64,000 nucleotides of DNA from Branchiostoma belcheri (GCF_001625305.1 NW_017804254.1:333501-397500); one strand, 5' to 3'; counted from the first letter of the stretch, positions 46,701-60,000 are shown. Notes: a model not told the origin generated them from the sequence alone. Numbers and translations are program-made.

Positions 46701-49700
46701 GTCCGTACAGTTCCCCTCTACAGAGCAGTGGTACGGTGGGGTGAAGTCGAAGGTGAAGTGGGCGGTACGGGAGACCTCCAGGCCGGAGTAGTACACGGAC
46801 GGGTTCACGGTGTAGCTCGATAGACCGTCATAGTTCCTCATCTTCACGTACCCGCCATTTCTCGACTTGGCCGTAAAATACAGCCTGCAACACAATGGGG
46901 TAAACGCGAAATTGCTGACGGTTTTAGATTCATCTGGGCAGTCTCTTTATCTGCACCGGTAAACCCAGTCTCCACCAGACTCCTTTGCAGGCTGAATAAA
47001 TATAAATTGGCTTTAAAAGGAATGTAACTGGCCAGGGGAGTTAGCCGGCCATAGAGGGTCCAATTTTCCTGCACGGATTTGGACTCTCTATGGTCGACTA
47101 ACTCCCTTGGCCAATTACAGTCGTTTTAAGGCCGATTTGTATATCCTGCAAAGGAGTCGGGTGGAGACTAGGCAGTATAATCGCTCCTCGGTGTAACGCA
47201 CAGTCGTGGCGTGCTAAACAATGTTTTGATTGTGCATTGAAATATGGATATTTTACACTCATGCAACTGGAGTTAACCTTCAAACTGGCAATGTTACCTT
47301 TAACTTAAAGTACCCAAACTTCAGAGTGTTTCGTTTTAAATGAATGGAGTGTTATGCATTGTCTTTGATGCTAGATACCACATGATACATATTATATCAT
47401 ATGATATCATATCATATCATCCGAAGTCAATGAAGGTTTTCTGACCTGTCCCCGTGTTGAGGTGTAACAGAGATCACGTGTCTTCTGGTGCAGTTGTGAG
47501 TTGACAGGGCGGGGCTGTCCTGACTGACCACGTGACTTGAGCCACCATCCTCATATGACTGACACGCCAAAGAGCCGTTCAGAATCGCCGTTGTCCCTAA
47601 GATTGTGAAGAATCTCGAAATGATTAATTGTGACACAAATATACGATAGAAATTCATGTATACTTTGTGCATATGCTTTACGTTCACAAGGATTTGTTAA
47701 AGATTTATTTGTACAATTTCACATGAAAGTTACAGGTTGATATGCAGCATAGTCCTAGCAACGAACTCGTAAAAAAAATCACAAACATGTTGAGTACCTC
47801 TTTCCAGCCACCAGTTTGTGGACGCCTCCGTCATCCCGATTTTCCTGTCATCTATGTAGTAAGGCTCTGGCCAGTCAGATGGCGACGGCTCTTCAAACGC
47901 AGTCTCCCAGTTAACCTGACCAGAGAAAAAACGATCACATATTTCGATGTGGTGCCATCAAGTTTCATGATATACAGAGTTTTCAGTCAAGAACAGTGAT
48001 TGTCGTCTAAAGTTCAAATCACATTTTTATATAGTCTAGAAGGAGATTCTCAAATGAGGCCTAGAAAATGAGAAATCTAGATTCAGAAAATAAAAACTCT
48101 GCGGCCACTTGCGACTTTCACGAAGTTTGACGTGCTTTATTCTCCATTCATGGTACGTTTGCATAATTTGCACAAATTTTCATAAAGAACCCTAGAACCA
48201 TGATGTCCCACCTGGACCATAGTACGGCTTATCTTAAAACGATCAGGGGACATTAGGTGTGATTCTATTGTACTTGCCAAAGTACATACGGGGTGGGCTA
48301 CGACACGAGTTTTTTTAGGTTTCTCCTCCAGGACTAATAGACATATATGTGTCCAAATGAAGGTATAGGTAGTGATACCTCTAACTGCACCGTGGTTGCT
48401 TCCTGCTGGAGGTTTGTCCAGACGGTAGAGGGCGCTATTGTAGAATCCGTACACGATGCCTCTGCAACTTCGCCTGCTGCACCGGTCAGCAGTCCGGCAC
48501 AGTGTGTCATCTCAGGTGGGACTTGGACTGTGGAAATATTAGTGTACTGATTTATCAATTTATCAATCTTTAATATGGGCTTTGATTCACCTTCAAGGCT
48601 TGGATTCACGTTCAAGTCTTCAAAATAAAAAGCATAAACAGAGAATCGAAAAAGACGTCCAGTACTTCCAGGACCAGACGTACTTGACAAACAGTTTGTC
48701 CCGTTGAAGTCAGGTGCGCATGTGCAGGATGACGGTAGGCTGTTGGAGCCACAGTTGCCAGGGTAGCAGAACAGACTGTCCGGCCGCCAGGAGCACAGCT
48801 CTGATCAAACAACATGAAAACTACACTTTACAACTAAAATTGACAGTGGAAAATTAAATGCCATCCTATCTTTTAATGGCACTAAAACTTCCGTGGTTGT
48901 CTTAATACTAAATTAATACCGACTTTAAAAGTTTAATTTCGGGCCCTACGACAGCTGTACATAACATTTGCTTTCTTCCTGAACTTGCTTCAATACGTCG
49001 TTAATGTTTGATGTCCTGTCTGTAATTGGTACACGTACACTGCTATGCCTATGGTATACCGCTATCTATGAATAGTTTATTTCATCAGGTAAGTTACTGA
49101 GTAAAAAAACTCTTTTTACACAACCAAGTGTTTTATTCACAGCGACATTTCGGTGATCGTCTGTCACCTTCCTCAGGGCAATTCTGATTGGTTCACATTG
49201 AACTGCAGCACAGCTGTCGCTGCTTATCGGATGTATTCCCAAACGTGCAATATTTACACATTCACACATATACGTGGTTACAGGGACTGTAATCTGCAAT
49301 ATGCGGTCCCAGGTCCCAAACGGTATACCGCTAGCTATGTCCATACAACAAGTAGGGGCAGAATACTCACGAGTACAGGACTTGCCGTCGGCAGCCAGCC
49401 GGTAGCCCATGGCGTCCCCTCCCCGGTCGTACTGACACGTGGTGCACGTGGAATCACCTGGTCCTGTACACTCTAGCACTTCGCAGTCCGCGATACTGTC
49501 ACAGGCTAGCGCCAAACGGAGTTTAAAATATGTAAAGTTTCAAGTTTTAGACTACCAATTCACCTTTTATGTTTTCAAGAGGCTGTATGCCTAATGTACT
49601 TTACATTATGTCATACCTCGGCGGCGATAACTCTGTACTTTACAGTACGTACTTCCTTCTCCAAAGGGGTGGTGTACATCTATTTATGTTTTTAAGTGGG

Positions 49701-52443
49701 GAGGTATGTAACATGTACTTGACAGTACGTACTCCCCCCTTCCAAAGGGTAGTTATCATCAATGGCAAATCATAATACATGTACTTGTACTTGTGGCGAT
49801 GGCCGACTGAGCAATTCAGTCACTTCTGAAAACAGTAACCAACTACCAAGTCTTAAAACAAAGGGAAAGTGATAAATAAATACTAGTATGGTAACGTTAC
49901 GTCTTTAATTTGCGCGCACGATCACAGTTTTTTATACAAAGTTGCGGACTCCTGTACCCACCTACACAGCTGTGCTGACCAGACAGGTAGTACCCGGTGT
50001 TACAGCTGCAGATGTAGCTACCTGCCGTGTTGGAACACGTGTGGTCACATCCCCCGTTACCAGACCTGCACTCGTTTATATCTACCCAGAGGAAAACAAA
50101 AACACATCGTCAAAAGAATCATATTACATAGTACTTCTGGTCTTTCCTGTTTCTTTTAGGTGTGCCATCGAATATAAACCTTCAACGGGAACTTAAACTA
50201 TCACTACAAGTTGTTGAATCACATTTTCATTAAAAGTAAAACATCTGTCGCTAGAACTAAGTGTCCAGTCTATCTCGGCTGGGGCGGGTTCTCTTCGGGG
50301 CTGCAGAAGCTTTTCCCGCCCGACTCATCTACTAGGTTCCCCGGAAGGTTTTGCACGACCGGCGTTCCTACTACGATTTCGTAACACTCCCACCGGGCGG
50401 CCTGTTGAACTGGACGGGAGAAAACTATTAGAGTCCCGAAGACAGCCCGTCCCAACCACGATATAGACTGGATACCACTTACCAGGCTACGTTAGAACCA
50501 GACGTACACAAGCTCGTTTATATGTACATGGGGGTTAAATCAAGAACACATCATCTGATCATCAAAAGAATTATATGCTTACATTTCTTCTGTTCTTTTC
50601 TAGTGCTTTTAGGTGTGCCGTCGACAGTTGTTAACTTACGGGTAAGGGGGAACTAAAACGTATGTTCTTGAATGATCTCTTTAAAAAAATGATATACTCC
50701 ACTATGGAAAACACTAGGAAGGATCGTTGGGATTGTGTTAAGATAGTACCACAGGTGAGAGGTGGTTACCTGTGCAGGAGTGTTGTCCGGACAGGCTGTA
50801 GCCGGTGTTACAGCTGCAGGTGTAGCTACCTGCATTGTTGCTACACCTGTGCTGACACCCTCCATTGTTCGTTAAACACTCGTTGATATCTGTATACAAA
50901 AAAAATGAATGGTGCTGAAAATGTAAGGAAACATTTTACCGAATCTAAGTTGTGTACTTAAGTTGTTTCCTGTGTATGTATGGGTTAAAAATAAAGTTGA
51001 TAGATGAATAGAATAGTATCTCACACCGGTGAAAACATAAAGTCCTATCATGAAAAGTATCAGCATTATAGAAGTTCCTTATCAAGAAAGTAATTATAAT
51101 AGCCTTTAGGGCAGCTATGCAATTACTTTATGTCAAGCTTTATCAATTATTTGCATGTACAAGTATGTCCCGCATGTTTAAGAATTTAGGAAGCCTACAT
51201 GTACTACGTGGTTCGCACTGTACATGTGTGGAAAAAGCTGCAGCGATGAAAACTTACCGTTACACACCCTCCAGTGTGCGCCGCTCCCAGACGTCCCTGC
51301 GTCCGCCCTGACACACAGGTAACCAGCGGTACATCCCCAATATTGACACGCCATTGTAGACAGGTATTCTTGCTGCGACGAGGATATGTATTATTTGTCA
51401 ACATCAATCAAACAGGATAGAGACAGAAATTCTCTCCATTTGGTGCATGAGAGAAAGGGATGCCTTCCAATAGCTTTAAACGTATTTCATTCTAACAAGC
51501 TACGGAAATTTTGTTTGTAGGCTACACCGATTTAATTTTACGGATGACATCCTCTGATCGAAGACCCTCAAACTAGTGCGCGCGGGCGAATGAAAAATAA
51601 TTCCGACCGAAAATAAAAATGGCACTAAATCATAGAAATGCGAAGCTGGAAATTTGCTGCTGTACATAGCGACGTTTACGACAACCCGGTGTCTGTGGCC
51701 TTATTAAAATTACAAGAGTTAGGGACAACTTAGGGTTAGGGCAAACTTGACAACAGCCTGGAAATAAAATAATGGCTTCTTGCTATCTATAGCATGAATA
51801 GTTCCATAGTAAGTAAGGTGTCACTTGATTGATTGAAGAATGGACGACTTACCGATTTTTCGGTGTTCCAAAAGACCTCACGGACTTCTTCATAGACACA
51901 GCCTTCTCCATAACATTCCTCGTGTAACGTCCGCTTCTTCCTCGGTGACCTCTCAAGAAAACTGTTGGCTTCCTTTTCGGTCCAGAAGGGCGACAAGACG
52001 TCGTTGATATCATCAGCCTGGTCATTGGCTGATAAACTTTAAAAAATAGCATACGTGTATAAGCAAAAATATCTCACATTGCTATCGTTTGTTCTTGTTC
52101 TTAAGATAATACCATCAAGCAGCAAATACCCTATAGATGTTGTACATCAAAACTGCAATGACGATATGTATCTATATACTTTTCTATACACAGATAAGCT
52201 TTTATTATACTTCAACTACCGATACAGTTGTGGTGTTGCCATACATTTGTCCCATTTTCAAAATGTAGTTCTTACCCCAGAGCTTATAATTAAATAAATG
52301 ATGAACATATTTCCAAGGCTTATATAAATATAGTACATCCAAAAGAACGATATTTAAACTTACCACAAAGCCGTGTTAATTATCAGCAACAATGTGGTCA
52401 GGCAGTACAGAAGCAAAGGGTGGGTAGTTTTCATGAGCCTCAT
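40748..52443 (-). CDS. Gla-EGF type I transmembrane protein; 20 exons
   Basis: Exons in order: 52443-52364, 52036-51853, 51372-51258, 50889-50770, 50081-49962, 49505-49371, 48800-48684, 48527-48379, 47915-47798, 47596-47446, 46884-46677, 45403-44752, 44423-44212, 44024-43910, 43657-43521, 43020-42836, 42129-42009, 41538-41356, 41130-41109, 40878-40748. The sum is 3255 nt (1084 residues) and every phase closes. Domains: signal peptide (1-30), propeptide plus Gla domain (about 43-88; [17 protein letters not shown]), Cys-rich segment (89-126), two calcium-binding EGFs (DINEC, residues 127-206), two further EGF-like modules (207-290), about 740 residues of beta-rich modules with [15 protein letters not shown] motifs, an N-glycan-dense stretch (about 540-700), one membrane span (about 1047-1069) and a 14-residue tail. 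Gla domains bind calcium and phospholipid after vitamin K-dependent carboxylation. The partner is unknown. I recognise no exact vertebrate counterpart. Confidence 0.88.
42553..42825. repeat. 49-bp minisatellite with RE1-like core
   Basis: Six units, with TTCAGCACCAAGGACAG or a one-base variant starting at 42562, 42611, 42660, 42709, 42757 and 42806. The array ends about 11 bases from the splice donor of exon 16 of the Gla-domain gene, inside intron 16. It shares its core with the 54-bp array at 20.8 kb. Confidence 0.93.
43197..43380 (-). mobile_element. tRNA-derived SINE
   Basis: From 43380 leftward, on the minus strand, it starts GGGTCGTGTGGCGTAACGG (A-box TGGCGTAACGG) and carries the B-box GGTTCGAACCC near 43320-43330, about 40 bases downstream as in a tRNA. 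Next comes CTTGGGAAAGGCACTTTAC, a block that recurs in marine-animal SINEs. It lies in intron 15 of the Gla-domain gene. The 3' limit is uncertain. A real tRNA is unlikely because the 3' acceptor strand does not pair with the 5' end. Confidence 0.8.
45540..46341 (+). mobile_element. Helitron-like non-autonomous element
   Basis: The 5' end has a strong hairpin at 45542-45574 (GGGTTCACCAC pairing with GTGGTGAACCC). The 3' end has the stem-loop ATTTGCT-CCAA-AGCAAAT at 46310-46327, followed 10 bases later by CTAG and then T (46338-46342). A hairpin just before CTRR, then T, is the Helitron 3' signature. The 5' hairpin arm recurs near the 3' end (GTGGTGAACCCAT). A 70-bp internal direct duplication (GATTGGCTGTTGGGATTTAA at about 45904 and 45974) is present. 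It lies in intron 11 of the Gla-domain gene. Confidence 0.7.
46967..47169. mobile_element. MITE with AGTCTC termini, same family as 31678
   Basis: It starts AGTCTCCACCAGACTCCTTT and ends with the inverted copy at 47169. The whole 203 bases fold back: the arms include GGGAGTTAGCCGGCCATAGA against TCTATGGTCGACTAACTCCC. It lies in intron 10 of the Gla-domain gene. Confidence 0.8.
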
Positions 52444-52903
52444 GTCTGTCTGTAGATGGTAACAAACGTTTTGAGTCTCAGTATCAGAGTTTTTGTAGCG
52501 GTCAAGAATTTTAGATCTATTTCTGTCACGTCACGGGAATGTGGAACTTGTTCAGTTGACAGTCACACATGAGCAGTAACACGCCATGCCTCTCATTGTG
52601 GTTTGTCTAAATTGTCAATCATCTGGGAGAAAAACATTACTTCTTCCACACACTTCTCCTTTTTCACACGCGCAGTTTCATCACACATGTTTGTACACCT
52701 GCTGCATATAACCAAGGACACAGACGTGTTTCGCGCTATGTCTGGTATAACTGTAAACAACATGACTCATCGATCATGTACGGATGTCATGACGTGTTTC
52801 AACTGTCCATATCGTTTGTAAATTAAAATTTCACAAGGTCACCGCAGACGATGTTTTTCTGTCCACGCCATCTTGTTTGACGTAACATAGAATGTGACAT
52901 ATT

Positions 52904-53745
52904 TCATACGACCGTGGATTGTTGAACTCCACGGCCGTTCTCTTCATCAGTATAGTGATGAACTCCAGGGCCGTTGAATTCATCGGTGTAGTGATGAACT
53001 CAACGGCACTTCCGTCCCTAATAGCGGCGATTCGCCGTTGAATTCATCGATATGTAGTGATGAACTCAACGGCACTTCCGTCCCTAATAGCGGCGATTCG
53101 CCGTTGAATTCATCGATATGTAGTGATGAACTCAACGGCACTTCCGTCATCGATATGTAGTGATGAACTCAACCGAGTCAACGGTACTTCCGTCATCGAT
53201 ATGTAGTGATGAACTCAACGGCACTTCCGTCACGTTTTGTTTCGTTGATGTTTTGACGCGTTTTGTCTTGAAACGAGGCATTTATTTCTCGGACATTTGC
53301 ATTACATTGTCCTATAACGTAACTAACCGATCAAACTACCGTTACCAACATAAACCAACTCATGTTACGCGTAACATCAACCAGTTTTGTTTTTATTTAC
53401 GGCGCAGACGCAGAGCAACATCAATTTATTTACAATTCAAACGTATGAAACCACAAAATACTTTACAACTGATGAGCGAAATGGGAAGATTCATTTGAAA
53501 AAGCCGTTTGCAGTTCAAACATCAAAATACTTTACAACTGATAGGCAAAATGGGAACATCCATTAAAAAAAAGTTGTTTGCAGTTCAAACATGTGAATTT
53601 ACAAAATACTTTACAACTGATAAGGAAAATCGTCGCTATTAGGGACGGAAGTGCATCACTACACCGATGAATTCAACGGCCCTGGAGTTCATCACTATAC
53701 TGATGAAGAGCACGGCCGTGGAGTTCAACAATCCACGGTCTTATG
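52904..53745. mobile_element. Element with about 130-bp inverted ends and internal tandem repeats
   Basis: Left end TCATACGACCGTGGATTGTT and right end inverted, both continuing for about 130 bases through CTCCACGGCCGT, CTTCATCAGTATAGTGATGA and TCATCGGTGTAGTGATG to CACTTCCGTCCCTAATAGCG. Inside, 52970-53230 repeats a unit of about 70 bases with the hairpin GGCGATTCGCC, and 53425-53640 repeats CAAAATACTTTACAACTGAT with a period near 65 bases. No transposase frame is seen. It lies 0.5 kb upstream of the Gla-domain gene. Confidence 0.85.
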
Positions 53746-56700
53746 ATATACCTACGCTCACTCGGTGGTTTATTCGGTGGTTATTGCCCCTGGTCAGGGG
53801 TTATCTCACCATATAATCCTCGGGACGGGGCAATAATCCTTTATTATCATAATAACTTTAAGTAGAGTTTTATTATAAGTATATACAACTTTTAGCAAGT
53901 GTGCGATATGATTTTATTTGTGTAACCTATAACCGATTAGGTTATGTCACAACTCAATTAAGCTAAATTTAAATCGACATAGCTGCTTCCGTTGACAACT
54001 GGAAACTGTTTTAAGTGTATTTTAAAGGTGCGTGTGAACAAACTGATTCTCTCTCTCTCATATCAAGTGCTAACTCGTTCCAAATAAAGTAAAGGGGTGT
54101 TTTTAGATGCTCGTAAAATCGTTTCATGCTATATCAAGTGTGGTGCAATACGAAGTTTTACATTAATGGTATTCTAGTTCATACCCATATGCACTTACTG
54201 ATATGTTGCAAACAACAGTGTTAACGACCGGGTAGTTTAGGAGTTGTTCTCGCGGTATTTGCCGAGTTGTGGGAGAGTATGTGCTGACCCAGGGGCATGG
54301 CGAGACAAGGCCGCCGCTTGCTTTTCTCTACTGTTGGTCATGCGAATCTCCTACAATGAGGTCATCTTGGCCAACAGGCCAAATTGTTTTTCTAGAATAT
54401 TCAGTCACCATTCCTTCAAAACCTTGGGATATTTGAACTGGCTAGCATGATGGTGTGTAGTGGAACTATACAGTTTTTAATAACTATGATAATTTTTGTG
54501 ACATAAATACTAAACTGTGGACGATTAATTACAACATTGGAGATGTTCAACTTCCAGTCTGCTCGATAATCGAATACACTGTCGTCTTCAGAGTGAGTGC
54601 AAGCCTCTCAAAATATGTTCTGTTGTTTTATAAGAAATAACAATTGCAACATATAGCGATTGTAGCAGGATGTACTACTAGTATGTTCCCTTTGTAAGTT
54701 ATTCGTGTAATTTTGGCACCGTTACGAGTTTTGGTGCTACAGTTACAGTACGTTTAACTTAAAACCTGTCAAAGAAAAGGAAAACAAGGAAAGGTTTAAA
54801 ATAATAAGCAAACCTTCACATAAGCTATTGCATGTACAATGGTAATAGATGGCAAAACAATATCCACACTTAAAATAGGTGAGCTTTCTAGTCTTGAAAA
54901 CACGGGAAAAAAACAAGGCGCTTTACCGCTCTCCTCACCTACTCCTTACCTACAGCGTCCTTTGATGGCCAGATCTGCGATTTGACTAGCCACTTGCCGT
55001 AACCCTCACAGAATATTACGAAACCGGAATAGCAGCTGATAAATGAAACACTTAAACAGACTGAGACACTTGACGTCGACACAAGTTGTTGATAAACAAA
55101 AAGCATTCGTGATGTATGGGGATTTAAAAATATCCATACTCACTAACACTAATCTCTATACAGACAGCCTGCATTACGAGAATTGCGCGGGAACGCAATC
55201 ATGTACTCTAGTACATGTATATGGCAGTATGTAAGTCGATATGCTCTATCTGACACTTTTGAGAGAGGCGTTCTAACTTTAAGATGTTGAAAAAAAATAT
55301 GAAAACAACTAGACATTTAAGATCGGATGTAAAGACTTACCTTTGCCAACAACCCGATTCAGTTACTACATGTCCACAGTAAGCATGGGAGCATCGTTAA
55401 GCCACGCAGCCTTTCGAGATCTTTCGACTGTTCCTACGTGAAATCCAGTTCTTGAGCCGACTTCACTTCAAAAACTGATACAGCGAGGAGCAAATTAATG
55501 CAAAGTTTGACTATCACAATGTCTTAGCAGGTGATACGCGTGCACTTGTTATCAACAAAGCTCACAAGGTGCCCCTCTCCTCCCCACTTAACCCTGTCTA
55601 CCGTACAAGACACGTTCTGCCTTACACCATTGACAATGCTGTTTTTATCGGTGCCTATCGTCAGCGCTTGACGCCACATGCCTGTCCAGCACAAAGCCGG
55701 TACACGAAACACACCGTCCTCTCCTTGCCTGAGAGATGACAGATGTACTGAAATTCTACACCCTGGTTGACCTGAGCAAATGCCGCATATAGCCGCTGCT
55801 TTAAGTATTCAATAGCTACGTGTTGTCATAGACTTGAAACGTAAGGTCAGTTAGGACTTTAATTCGTACTTAATACTTACAATAAAGTTCATAAAGTTGA
55901 TAACTACTGTAAGTCGTAGAAAGTTTATAGATCCATATTAGTAAATAAATACATACATGGATATATAAATGTATCATCATGAATTGTATACAATGTATTC
56001 TTCTCTGACTTAGTATAGAATACATAATATCACTGCATGGCTTTATCATTGTACTTTCTTATGAATAGCACAAACATGTCTGTCACCCATTCATGATAGT
56101 TACCACATCAGAATCATTAACTTCAGCTAAGGTAAAAAAAGAGTAAAAAAAGTCATCAGTAACTACAAAGTAATTAGATTTAGCTAAAAAAAAGACTATA
56201 AGATATAAGAGCTGCATATAAGAGATATAAATGACAGCCCAATAATGGACATGTAAGTTTCTTTATGTACTGAAAAGCTCCTTATTGGTAAAATTATGAG
56301 CCTTTTATAATTTTTTAAGAATTTGTCATATGCATGAGTCTTACTTCATGAAAGTGTAAAAAAATTGCCAAGATTGACAGGTTTCCAAAATATTCCATAC
56401 AAAAAAGCCCTTTATCAGCAATATCATTTCTCTTCCAGTCAGGTCCATCCTATCTTTGAACTGAGGGGTAGTAACGTTATATACATTGTATTTCCTTTCC
56501 AATCCTAGGATTCATGATGATAGTCTAGAAATTTAATTAAATCTAAGTCTAATTATTAGTTTTAAGACTAACAATCTAGTGTCAGTATACACTGATTAAC
56601 TAGACCTGGTCTATATGGATATCTATAATGTTATGCAACAGGTCCACATATGGGAAGAAGAACTATAAACTAAAAAGTAACATTTGCAAAGCAAATGTAT

Positions 56701-57053
56701 AAAGTTAACTTTCGCATATGGTCTGCTCTGTTAATTCTTACTCAAACACATTCACATATATGGTAACAGGAGTCTAAATCCCTCCTACTATTAAATTGCA
56801 ACATTATGTAACCTAACACCAGTTACCATGGTGAGAGACAGTCTGGTTCAGGTCATTGACCAGGTCAGAGTTCAGTGTTTGGGATGGAAGAAGAAGAAAC
56901 AGAGCAAAAACAATATGTTTTCCTTTGGTAAACATACATGTAATTATAGTATGATTACATTTGGGTTGACATCATCCTTTGGTTACACAGTGTAGTCTTG
57001 TCTAGCGCCTTATCCATGATTTAGCTGCAGGTTTCACAGGTCCGTCTGGCACC
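53746..57053. other. Intergenic region, no gene seen
   Basis: It lies between the start of the Gla-domain gene and the end of the SLC6-type gene, both on the minus strand. Apart from the repeat at 56677-56935, I see no exon, RNA gene or array. Upstream exons of the Gla-domain gene could be hidden here. Confidence 0.5.
56677..56935. repeat. Dispersed 250-bp repeat, copy B
   Basis: Same orientation and order as copy A at 25473-25724, with small indels. It lies 120 bases past the stop of the SLC6-type gene, probably in its 3' untranslated region or just beyond it. Confidence 0.8.
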
Positions 57054-60000
57054 TTACATCCTTGTGTCATCCACAGGAGGTTGCCCAGGTTGTCCTGTTG
57101 CCACGCCCCTCCTGTGCTTGTTGAGGTACGGACCCCAGTCTGCCGGGGGCTGGACAATTTCACTTGGTCTGCCTCTCACCTGTCAAGATTTGTGAAGTAT
57201 TATTAGTTTCGGTGCTTGTGACTTTTGACAATTTTTCCGATGTATGAAATTTTTCTAATCAATAATGGATGAAATGACTCAGCCTCCAGTTGGTTTGGAA
57301 TTTTAATTCTAATAGTTATTCTTTAACTGTAAATCGTTGATGAACACATAATACACATGTGGGCTCGAAATACCCAGGTGCAATGTGCAAAATGCACATG
57401 ATTTTCAAGACTTGCACATAAATGTGCAACGTTGCACCTAGAAAAAAATTGATACCTGCTATAAATGTATCATGTTTGCACTGCGTATCTCCAAAGTTTA
57501 AAAGTTTGGCCACTATTGAAATGGAAGCTTGATAAGAATGGGGACTAACTTTAATACATTGATTTATCAAGATTTCTCCTCATCACATGCACAATCAATA
57601 ATCATGTCTCTCAGCCAGAGATATCAGTATCTTATTCTATCTTAATCTGTCAACATGGCCATTCAGCAGAAGTCTCTATACCTATGTATTACAGTTGAGC
57701 AATAGGCAAATAAATACACGTACTAGCATTGTTCATGTTTGGTCTCTTATACATAAAGTCCTGTATGCTGTAGCAGGCTAAGAAGGTTAAAGGCACTCTA
57801 TGTAGTTTTTTGACAATACAAAAAGTATATTTTTCATTCTTTTCTTTACATAGTACATTGACTTAACCCTTTAGTATTCCAAAATCATACTCCTCAACAA
57901 AAAATACAACATCCTTGCTCCTTAGAAGCTTAGAAAACTGTGAATGATCTTCTATACAACCTCTGGCCAAACCGCACATATGGTACATTGTATTGTCCAC
58001 TGCTAGTGGTTTGACCTACATCCCAGTGGGGTGTCAGTTGATAGCTTACCAGTTTCTGAAATACCTAACCGTTTACCAGATTTTTTATCTCTTTTGAAGG
58101 AATAATGACCACAGTTTATTCATGCCCAACAAAATACTCCAAGTTGATAATTATATTCCACCAGACCTCATGTGAAAGATATGAGTGTTTTTCTAAGGAG
58201 GCTACTAGTATATCTTGTCACATGTGCCCCTGTCAATCAAGCCTGGCAAGCCGGTCAATTAGCCACCCTAGGGGGCAACCCCTGTATGTTGTTGTTGTTG
58301 TTGTGCTGAGCAAACCGGTGGCACCGGGTACCCAAGAAGGACTGTTTGAACGGACAAAATATACGTAAAAAATGTGAAATAATGACACAAATGTGTTGAA
58401 AAGTGATAGTAACTGTTAATAACACTGAAATTTAGTATAATCAGAATATTCCAACTTTTGGCGCAAAAAACTACATAGAGTGCCTTTAACACACAATATA
58501 ACAGTTGTGAACCGACTAATTATAATTTTGCACGTAGATGTTTCAAATTGCACCTAAAATTTTTGCCAATGTGCAATTTTGCACATACCCGAAAAAAAGT
58601 ACTTTGAGCCCTGTCTAATTCTAAACTGCCTTACGATTCTGCCGTCAAATATGGGCTGCTATGAGGCATGTACATGTACATTATGTTGTAGATATACGTA
58701 TACTTTTGTCCAATAAACCAGTCTACTACTACTTCTACTTCTATGTCAGAAGTTGGCAGAATCATTGATGCTACATGTAGTAATGACCCTCCTCCCTCTT
58801 CAAAGTTTGCTTTAGAAGGAGACAGAAAAACCCTGACCAGTGCGATGATGATGTTGACAAGAGTAACCAGGGGGACCATGATGAGACTGATGCTCAGGAT
58901 GAAGTGTCCCAGGATGGCAGTCCAGCGTGGAAAGATGTAGGAAAGGTACCCCAGGTCATGTGGCCACCAAAGCAAGGGTCCCATTATGATCTGTGCCTGG
59001 GGGATAAAAATGAAATATTTTAAATATCGAGTGTTAATGTAACACTTAGGAACATGAAATTTCTCATGATAACATCTAAAATCCGTCATTATATTTCCTA
59101 CCATTTGAATATCGTAAGCCTGTTAGAGGACTGAAATGGAGAACTGCTTACTAGTAAGTTCATTGCAGGTTGAAACAATGTTGCTAAACTGGCAGTTATG
59201 AAATTTCTGGTTGCATTGTATCAAATGTGACACCACAGAATCAAATGTAACATTATGTAAACAATCAAACTGACACCCCTCGAAACCCTTCACCACCGGT
59301 AATGGTTTGTCTTTAGACACGGGTGGAAGGGTAGCGTGCCACCTATGGAGAGCCCCATACTCATGTTTCAGTCAACACTGCAAGAAAGCCTAACCATTTT
59401 AATCAATGTGCTTCACTAATACTGTCAGATCAGCTGTGTTTTTAGATCAGCTGTTTGGAGGTGAGCTTGACCACAACAGGAGAAAGAGAGGTTTTTGTGA
59501 GATCACAGAGAACCTAAACCTAAAAAAAGATGTCTCTATTTCCAAGTCTACAAATAGACCAGATCATGGCTGTTATACTGACCAACATGACCACGGGGAT
59601 GTAGTACACCCAGGCCACTGCTGTCATCCCGTTCACGATGGTGGCACAGCAGAAACAGCAGACGTGCTGCAGCATGTGGCTCAGGTCAGACAGCCAGCGG
59701 TTGAGCGCTGGGCAGCAGAGCTGACAACTCGGGGCTGACACAAACATAAGTGTTATAATCTTACATGCATTACACTATTTAAGGCAACAGCAAGTAAATT
59801 TCATGCTTGACAACTTGACATCCTCCGCTTCAAATCTAATGCGATAAGGAGAAAAAAAAACAAGGTGGGCCAAACAAACAAGATTCCTACATTTTCAACT
59901 TTTGACATTGTAAACCTTGCTAAACAAGAAATGATACCTATATTGTGCTGACTTTACTGCCAACTATAATACAACATCCATTTTTCACTGAAACAACTTT

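Noticed and set aside
54244..54450. Short plus-strand frame upstream of the Gla-domain gene
   Set aside because: No family resemblance, splice context or neighbouring exon supports it.
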